From assembly GCA_005778045.1 (NCBI GenBank), contig SXKQ01000211.1, positions 1 to 37,801 of the forward strand: a DNA stretch of 37,801 nt, read 5' to 3'. Numbering within the stretch: the stretch's first letter is position 1; each line of letters starts with the position of its first letter. Source of the stretch: Planctomycetia bacterium. Its GTDB lineage: Bacteria; Planctomycetota; UBA1135; GCA-002686595. The position numbers and the translations under genes are program-made. Positions 32,556 to 37,801 of the stretch are shown in pieces. A model generated the notes under the pieces. The model did no database searches. It saw nothing but the letters and a program-made list of their open reading frames with translations, and had not been told where the DNA came from.

Positions 32556-34436
32556 ATGGCCCGCATCCAAGGCGCACTGGTCTCGCTGCTGAGCTTGTGC
32601 TTGCTGGGCGCGTGCAGCGAGAGCGAGCCCGCGACGCGCTGGCTCGAGTTGCGGCAGGTACGCCCCCAAGATCGCTTGGGCGTGTACCTGAACGAGCGGC
32701 TGGTCCTGCACTTCTCCGAGCCGCTCGACCCCGAGGGCGTGCACGGCGGCAGCGTGCGAGTGCTCGGGCCCGATGGCTCGACTGCGCGCGGTCGCCTCTC
32801 GGTCGAGGGCGATCGCGTGGAGTTCCAGCCGGCCCCCGTGCTCGCACCGGACCTCGGCGACGGCGGTTTCCGGCCGGCGACGCGCTACACGGTCGAGCTC
32901 ACGGGCTTTCCTCGGGCCGACGGGCTGCGCTCGCAGTCCGGCTCTTGGCTCGCGAGCAACCTGCGCTGGAGCTTCGAGACCGTGGCGGTCACCGAGCCGC
33001 GCTCGAGCTTCGTGTTCGAGGACTCGAGCCCGACGAGCGGCTCGCCGGTGATCCTGCGCTCGACGGTCCTTCGCCCGCTGGAGCCCATCCGGCTCACATG
33101 CGAGGAACCGATCGATCCCTCGACGCTGCGTTCGGAGGACTTCGAGCTGGTGCAGGAGGCCTCGAGCCCCGCGCCGGGGCGCACTCGCGGCGAAGTGATC
33201 CCTCTCGTCGCGCGGCTCTTGCGCAATGACGAGCGCCAGCCCTACAAGGACGACGCGGCCGTAATCGAGCTAACGCCGCGTGATCGCTTGCTCGCGCCGG
33301 GCTCCTACGGCTTGTCCGTGAAGCGCAACGTGCGCCTGCGCGACTTCGGCGGGCACCCGCTGTGGGTCTTGAACCAGAGCTACCGCGAGGTGCTCAAGTT
33401 GAAGGTCGAGCCCGCGGCTGCCGAGGAAGATCGCTCGCTCGCGCGGCATGTGGAGAGCTTCGTCGAGTCGCGCACCCTGTCGACTCAGGCTGTGGCCGAC
33501 GCCGCGGGCGCGGCTCGTTGGAGTGGCAATGGACGGGTCGAGGTGCTGTTCCCCGCGGCGGCGGGCCGGGGCTCGGACGGCGACGTCGTGCTCGACGGAG
33601 CCTGTGCGCGCGACGAGCTTCACGCCGCGACCTTGACGGTCGCCGCGGGCACGGCCGCGTCCCTTGAGGGCTCGGGGCTGGTGGTGCTGCGCAGCCAAGG
33701 GCGGCTGGAGATCGCTGGGGCGCTGCGCGAGCGACGACCGGCGCTGCCGAGCGACGCGGTGCCGCCTCCGACGTTGCAGGATGTGGAGCAGCAGCTTCGC
33801 AGCCGACTCGATGGCCGCCGCCCGATGCTCACGGAAGTCCTCGCGGCGCTGCGCGAGGCGTCGGTGCGAGCCACGGTGCTCGTCGCGGGCGCGGACCTCG
33901 TGATCAGCGGTCGCATCGAGCTCGCGACGCCGCTGGTGCTGATCGCGGGCGGTCGCGTGCGGCTGTCCGACGAGCGCCAGCTGCAGGTGGGCGGACTCCA
34001 CTTCCTCGACGCCGGGACGCGCCTGCTCGGCTTTCAGGACACCCGTGAGCCCGGGGCGGCGTCCGTGCTCGCCTCGCCCGCGGACTGGGTGATCGACCCT
34101 CCGTCTTCCAATCCGCTGGTGCGACCACTCAAGCTGGCCTTGTACTCCTCGTCGATCCCGCCCGAGGGTGGAGCCGCGCGCTGGCGCAGCACGCCGACGG
34201 TCAACTTGCGCGCAGGCGCGGGTGCCGCGCGCGTGCTGTACGTCGGGGAGCACGCGCCGAGCGCCGGGGCGCGCGTGCCGGACGCGGTGGTCGACGATCC
34301 GGCCGCGCTGATCGACTGTCCGACCGTGCGGCTGCTCGTGGAACTCGAGGTCTTCCCCGGCCCGGTCTGGGATCCGCCCTTCGTGGACGACGTGACGCTG
34401 GAGTACGAGCCGCTCGGGCCGAAGAGGGACCGGTGA
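32556..34436 (+). CDS. Lipoprotein 4 with Ig-like segments and solenoid-like core
   Basis: A 626-residue predicted lipoprotein (MARIQGALVSLLSLCLLGAC, lipobox LGAC, cysteine 20). The first half has two SbsA-like segments (LVLHFSEPLDPEGVHGGSVR; later LTCEEPIDPSTLRSEDFELV). From residue 360 it carries LTVAAGTAASLEGSGLVVL then RSQGRLEIAGAL, the same ladder motif as lipoprotein 2, but with a short core instead of the long glycine-rich region. The last strand group reads RLLVELEVFPG and VDDVTLEYEPLG. It seems to be a reduced relative of lipoprotein 2. Its stop overlaps the prepilin peptidase start (GTGA), a direct translational link with the pilus/secretion machinery. Function unknown. Confidence 0.75.
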   Translation: MARIQGALVSLLSLCLLGACSESEPATRWLELRQVRPQDRLGVYLNERLVLHFSEPLDPEGVHGGSVRVLGPDGSTARGRLSVEGDRVEFQPAPVLAPDLGDGGFRPATRYTVELTGFPRADGLRSQSGSWLASNLRWSFETVAVTEPRSSFVFEDSSPTSGSPVILRSTVLRPLEPIRLTCEEPIDPSTLRSEDFELVQEASSPAPGRTRGEVIPLVARLLRNDERQPYKDDAAVIELTPRDRLLAPGSYGLSVKRNVRLRDFGGHPLWVLNQSYREVLKLKVEPAAAEEDRSLARHVESFVESRTLSTQAVADAAGAARWSGNGRVEVLFPAAAGRGSDGDVVLDGACARDELHAATLTVAAGTAASLEGSGLVVLRSQGRLEIAGALRERRPALPSDAVPPPTLQDVEQQLRSRLDGRRPMLTEVLAALREASVRATVLVAGADLVISGRIELATPLVLIAGGRVRLSDERQLQVGGLHFLDAGTRLLGFQDTREPGAASVLASPADWVIDPPSSNPLVRPLKLALYSSSIPPEGGAARWRSTPTVNLRAGAGAARVLYVGEHAPSAGARVPDAVVDDPAALIDCPTVRLLVELEVFPGPVWDPPFVDDVTLEYEPLGPKRDR

Positions 34437-35347
34437 ACCTCGCGGAACTCTCCCCCGGCGCGCTGGCCGCGGCCTGCGGCGTCTTCGGGCTGTGCGTGGG
34501 CTCGTTTCTGAACGTCGCCATCTATCGCTTCCCCAAGGAAGAGCTCACCGTCTGGCGACCCACGCGTTCATTCTGTCCAGGCTGCCGTCGGCAGCTGGAG
34601 TGGTCGGAGAACATCCCCGTGCTCTCGTGGCTGGTCCAAGGGGGTCGCTGCCGGGGCTGCAAGGGGCGCATCTCCGTGCGCTACCCGCTGGTCGAGTTGC
34701 TCACTGGCTTCGCATGGGCCGCGCTGGGCTGGATCACGCCCTCTGAGGACTGGCCGATGCTGCTCGTGCGGCTGCTCGTGACCACCGCCCTGATCGTGGC
34801 CACTTTCGTGGACTTCGACTGCTACGAGATCCCCGACGAGATCTCGATCGGCGGGATGCTGGTGGCTCCGCTCGTGTCCTTGGCCGTGCCCGAGCTGCAC
34901 CGCGACACGTACCTCGCCCATTGGGTGGCCGAGGGCGGCGAGCCCGGGCGGGGCGCGGCGCTCGTCGCGAGCCTCGGAGGCATCGCTGTCGGCGCTGGCG
35001 TCCTGCTCGCCATCGGCTGGCTGGGGGAGAAGCTCATGGGCAAGGAGGCCATGGGCCTCGGCGACGTCAAGCTACTCGGGGCCGCCGGCGGCTTCATCGG
35101 TCCCGGCGGAGCGCTGGTCGCGCTGGTCATCGCCTCGATGGTCGGCGCGGTCGTCGGGATCGCCAACATCGGGCGCTTCTACTGCCTGCTGCGCTCGCGG
35201 GTGGGCGCCCGCTCCGCCGCAACCTCGCGCGCGCGCTCGCTCGAGATCGCGAAGGCCTGCGGGCAGATGCTGCCATTCGGGCCGTACTTGGCGCTTGGAA
35301 CGCTGGCCGTGCTTTTGTATTGGAATCTCCTCGTCTTCTGGTTCTGA
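34433..35347 (+). CDS. pilD: Prepilin peptidase / N-methyltransferase (PilD type)
   Basis: A 304-residue polytopic membrane enzyme that cuts the leader of type IV prepilins and pseudopilins and methylates the new N-terminus. The cytoplasmic methylase part has the two zinc-type pairs C48/C51 and C73/C76 (FCPGCRRQLEW, RCRGCKGRISVRYPLVELL). The aspartic protease residues lie in VDFDCYEIPDEIS (D127/D129) and in MGLGDVKLLGAAGG (D211). Several hydrophobic helices are visible. The length is near normal, with a small insertion in the loop after residue 150. The GTG start overlaps the lipoprotein stop. It serves the pilus genes earlier in the window and any type II secretion system. Confidence 0.95.
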   Translation: MNLAELSPGALAAACGVFGLCVGSFLNVAIYRFPKEELTVWRPTRSFCPGCRRQLEWSENIPVLSWLVQGGRCRGCKGRISVRYPLVELLTGFAWAALGWITPSEDWPMLLVRLLVTTALIVATFVDFDCYEIPDEISIGGMLVAPLVSLAVPELHRDTYLAHWVAEGGEPGRGAALVASLGGIAVGAGVLLAIGWLGEKLMGKEAMGLGDVKLLGAAGGFIGPGGALVALVIASMVGAVVGIANIGRFYCLLRSRVGARSAATSRARSLEIAKACGQMLPFGPYLALGTLAVLLYWNLLVFWF

Positions 35348-35350
35348 GGC

Positions 35351-35373
35351 CTGCGCGAGGGGGTTTCTCGCAG
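35351..35373 (+). terminator. Short stem-loop after pilD
   Basis: CTGCGCGAG (35351-35359) pairs with CTCGCAG (35367-35373) with one bulged base, directly after the pilD stop. It is weak and has no T-tract. The rest of the 145-base gap before the OmpA-like gene shows no other clear element. Confidence 0.25.
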
Positions 35374-35492
35374 CGAACGCATCGCGCGTCGCGGGCCCAA
35401 GCATCAGGAGCAAGCCGGTCGCGCACCACGCGCGCCGCGCCGCATCGAACAACGCTCCGAACTCACTCTCCAGCCGCTCCACGCTCCACTCC

Positions 35493-36155
35493 ATGAAGCA
35501 CATGAACAAGCTGTTCCTCTCCTTCGTCATCGCCGCTCCGTTCGTCGCGAGCTGTGCCGCTCCTCAGTACAAGGCCGCTCTTGACGAGCAGGCCGAGGAA
35601 AACCGTCGCCTGCGCGAAGAGCGCGCCGGCCTGAAGGGCGAGAACCGCGACCTCTCCGCGCAGAAGGACTCGCTCGAGACCGCGCTCGCCGAAGCCAACG
35701 CGCGCCTGATCGAAGAGCCGACCCCGTCGAGCACGCAGCTCAGGGATCTCGACGACGCTGGCGTGGGCTACGGCATGCGCGACGGCCGCATGGTGATCTC
35801 CATTCCGCAGGAACTCACCTTCGGCGCCGGCAAGGCTGACCTGTCCGACGAAGGCAGGAAGGCGCTCAAGGCAGTCGCGAAGACCCTCAAGCAGAACTAC
35901 GGCGAGGGCGAGTACTGGATCGAGGGCCACACCGACAACGACCCGATCTCCAAGAGCAAGTTCACCACCAACCGCGACCTCTCGCTGGCGCGCGCGATGG
36001 CCGTGCTGCACTACCTCGTGAACGATGGTGGTATCGCCGACGGCCAGTGCGTCGTCACCGGCTGGGGCCCGTACCGTCCGCTCACGGCCAACAGCTCGGC
36101 CAAGAACAAGGCCAAGAACCGCCGTGTCGAGATCGTCGTCGAGACGAAGAAGTAA
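35493..36155 (+). CDS. OmpA/Pal-family peptidoglycan-binding lipoprotein
   Basis: A 220-residue lipoprotein with lipobox VASC (cysteine 21) after MKHMNKLFLSFVIAAPF. Residues 27-78 are a charged helical stretch that looks like a coiled coil (EENRRLREERAGLKGEN and on). The OmpA C-terminal domain fills about 100-220: ELTFGAGKADLSDEGRKAL, WIEGHTDNDPISKSKF, NRDLSLARAMAVLHYL, VTGWGPYRPLTANSS, AKNRRVEIVV. This domain binds peptidoglycan and anchors the outer membrane. The coiled-coil spacer is longer than in classic Pal, and no tol genes adjoin, so it may be a general anchoring lipoprotein. ATG 35493 is preferred; ATG 35502 is also possible. Confidence 0.92.
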   Translation: MKHMNKLFLSFVIAAPFVASCAAPQYKAALDEQAEENRRLREERAGLKGENRDLSAQKDSLETALAEANARLIEEPTPSSTQLRDLDDAGVGYGMRDGRMVISIPQELTFGAGKADLSDEGRKALKAVAKTLKQNYGEGEYWIEGHTDNDPISKSKFTTNRDLSLARAMAVLHYLVNDGGIADGQCVVTGWGPYRPLTANSSAKNKAKNRRVEIVVETKK

Positions 36156-36164
36156 GCGCCTTGA

Positions 36165-36233
36165 GCGAGCCTCAGCTCGCCCCCAATTCAGGGAGCGCGC
36201 GCCGCTGCGGGAGGACCGCGGCGGCGCGCGCTC
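36165..36233 (+). terminator. Tandem hairpins after the OmpA-like gene, second one very long
   Basis: GCGAGC (36165-36170) pairs with GCTCGC (36175-36180). Then 36193-36210 pairs with 36216-36233 over 18 continuous positions (one wobble) around GAGGA, among the strongest hairpins in the window. No T-tract follows. The rest of the 254-base gap to 36409 shows no further clear element. Confidence 0.6.
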
Positions 36234-36409
36234 GCGCATTCTGAACTTGGGTGCGCGAGGACGGCGCTCGCGAGCCACTCCGAGTGCGCATTCGGACGAA
36301 GCCTCCGTTCGCAGGGGGGCACCTACGACGCGATGGCGCCGCGCGAACTCGCGCGGCCCACCCGGGCACCCGCGCGCGCAAACCGGCGCCTAGCTGGAGC
36401 GATGACGCG

Positions 36410-37307
36410 ATGACTTCTACCCACAACGGACTGCGCAACCTCGCCTTTCTCGGACAGCCTGCAGCCGAAAAGACCACGCTCGTCGACACGCTCGCGCACC
36501 TGTGCGACTTCACCGCGCGCAAGGGCTCGGTCGAGCAGCGCACCTCGAGCGGCGATGCCAAGCCGGAGGAGCAGGAGAAGGGCCACACGCTGCAGGCGGC
36601 CTTCGTGCAGGGCGAGGCGCATGTCTGTCGCTGGATCCTGATCGATACGCCCGGCTGCGACGACTTCGTGGCCGACGCGAACGGTGCGATCGCGGCCGCG
36701 GACGTGGTGGTTGGCGTGCGCGGTACCGTCGATCTGCCGAACGACGACTTTCAGCGCGAACTCGAGCGCGCGCGCGTGCGGCAAGGGGCGCGTGATCGTG
36801 GTCACGCACTGCGACGCCGACAACTTGGACTCCGAGCGCGTCGTGGACGATCTCGAGGCCGCGGTGGGGGACCTGTGCAGGCCCTTCGACCATCCCGACG
36901 TCAACGGGCCGGGATTCGACGCTGAATCCACCATCTTCGAGGTCGACCACCACGACGAGCGTCGCAACTTGCTTGAGCGCATCATGGACGCTGGCGAGGA
37001 CGAGGTGCTGCTCGCGCGCTGTCTCGAGACGGGCGCATGGAGCGGCGAGGAGCTGCAAGCGCAGATCCCGCGCGCCATCTCACGCGGCTCGCTGTTGCCG
37101 ATCCGCGCGTGCAACCGGCTGACTGGAACCGGCGTCGACGCCGTGTGCGCGTTCCTCGCGCAGTTCTGCCCGACGCCGGAGATGTTCGTGCAGCGCGCGG
37201 CGAGCTGGTCGAGCTCTGGCGGGAGCCGCGAACGCCTAGAAGTTCTTTCCGCATCCGCGCGGGCGGTTTCAGTCGCCGCAGCGCATGGGCCGAAAAGTCC
37301 ACCATGA
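36410..37307 (+). pseudogene. EF-G-like GTPase, truncated and frameshifted
   Basis: The frame from ATG 36410 encodes an EF-G-type GTPase start (NLAFLGQPAAEKTTLVDTL, then DTPGCDDFVADANGAIAAAD). The match then moves to another frame (GKGRVIVVTHCDADNLD, LLERIMDAGEDEVLLARCLE, SLLPIRACNRLTGTGVDAV), ending at 37307. The switch lies near the GCGCGCGCGCG run at 36766-36776; loss of one GC or gain of one base explains it. Joined, the product would be about 300 residues, a G domain only, with domains II-V of EF-G (about 700 residues) absent. Motifs are also damaged: the P-loop has Glu before Lys, the DTPGH His is Cys, and NKxD reads THCD. It resembles a decayed EF-G-2-type paralog; a sequencing error may account for the frameshift but not for the rest. 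Confidence 0.68.
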
Positions 37308-37377
37308 GGACTGCCCCGACTCTCGCGGGAGATTCCACCGTGCCCGCGCCCGAGCGGTCCGGGGAGGGAGTGCGCGC

Positions 37378-37801
37378 ATGATCACCATGGAAGAGCTGCT
37401 GTCGCTCTTGGTTCGCCAAGGCGGCTCGGACTTGCACATCTCGATCCACTCCCCGCCGCGCATCCGCGTCGACGGGATGCTCCTGCCGGTCGACTGCCCG
37501 GCGCTGACGCCTGAAGACACGCGCCGGCTCGCCACCAGCGTGCTCACGAGCGACCAGATCGCCAAGCTCGATCGCGAGCTGGAGCTCGACTGTTCGTTCG
37601 GACTCGCGGACAAGGGACGCTTCCGCGCCAACGTGTTCCACCAGCAGGGCTCGGTGGCGGCGGTGATGCGCCTGATCCCCAATCGGATCGCGAGCTTCGA
37701 CCAGCTCGGCCTGCCGCGCGCGGTGTGCGAGCGCATCTGCGCGATGCGCGCCGGACTCGTGCTCGTAACGGGCTCCACCGGCTCGGGCAAGTCGACCTCG
37801 C
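37378..37801 (+). CDS. pilT: Type IV pilus retraction ATPase PilT (partial, 5' part)
   Basis: The gene runs off the window end after 141 codons. It begins MITMEELLSLLVRQGGSDLH, the typical PilT opening, and continues with the PAS-like domain (PPRIRVDGMLLPVDCPALT, ELELDCSFGLADKGRFRANV, QQGSVAAVMRLIP) to Walker A GSTGSGKSTS at the very end. GGGGAGGGAG (about 37361-37370) is a strong ribosome-binding sequence seven bases before ATG 37378. It lacks the Pro-rich extension of the PilT-like gene at 16108 and is the better candidate for the main retraction motor. Confidence 0.95.
   Translation, partial: MITMEELLSLLVRQGGSDLHISIHSPPRIRVDGMLLPVDCPALTPEDTRRLATSVLTSDQIAKLDRELELDCSFGLADKGRFRANVFHQQGSVAAVMRLIPNRIASFDQLGLPRAVCERICAMRAGLVLVTGSTGSGKSTS

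Noticed and set aside
1..37801. Insertion sequences, prophage or integrated elements
   Set aside because: No transposase, integrase, terminal inverted repeat or tRNA-linked att pattern was found; composition is uniform apart from the short AT-rich island near 21983-22016.

Overview
The window is GC-rich (roughly two thirds G+C or more by eye) and densely coded. Every gene recognised is on the + strand. The cell is clearly a diderm: there is an outer-membrane secretin (PilQ), a Pal/OmpA-type lipoprotein and several long lipobox proteins. It also has sigma-54, type IV pili, a regulatory-type PTS (EIIA plus HPr), a type III pantothenate kinase and PyrB fused to a PyrI-type zinc domain. The very long, planctomycete-like Ig-domain lipoproteins make a high-GC Planctomycetota-type lineage my best guess. 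No rRNA is present, so the placement is an inference.

Layout: (1) 1-5086, housekeeping: dnaX (3' end), ybaB, recR, rpoN, truA, hpf, ptsN, hpr. This joins the classic dnaX-ybaB-recR block to the classic rpoN-hpf-ptsN-HPr block. (2) 5198-10242, type IV pilus alignment complex: pilM, pilN, a pilO-pilP-like fusion and the secretin pilQ, ending in two strong GC hairpins. (3) 10742-15993: an unusual RNase E/G with a long N-terminal low-complexity region and a His/Asp-rich insertion, then rplU, rpmA and obg. (4) 16108-21886: a PilT/PilU-like ATPase, a GspC-like PDZ membrane protein, coaX, a shortened MnmE-like GTPase and pyrB with a fused zinc domain. (5) 21887-22449: a gene-free stretch full of inverted repeats. 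(6) 22450-34436: four large lipoproteins (626 to 1165 aa). The first and third are clear paralogs; the second and fourth share a different core motif. (7) 34433-37801: prepilin peptidase (start overlapping the last lipoprotein), an OmpA/Pal lipoprotein, a frameshifted and truncated EF-G-like GTPase, and the 5' part of pilT.

How the genes fit together: pilM/N/O/Q, two PilT-type ATPases, the GspC-like protein and prepilin peptidase are parts of a type IV pilus and/or type II secretion apparatus spread over several loci. The big lipoproteins sit between these genes, and the last is translationally coupled to prepilin peptidase, so they may be surface proteins linked functionally to that machinery (inference). 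Start/stop overlaps (ATGA or GTGA) link dnaX/ybaB, pilM/pilN, pilN/pilO, gspC-like/coaX, coaX/mnmE-like and lipoprotein 4/pilD, and define the likely co-translated units. Gene ends often carry long GC-rich stem-loops with no T-tract.
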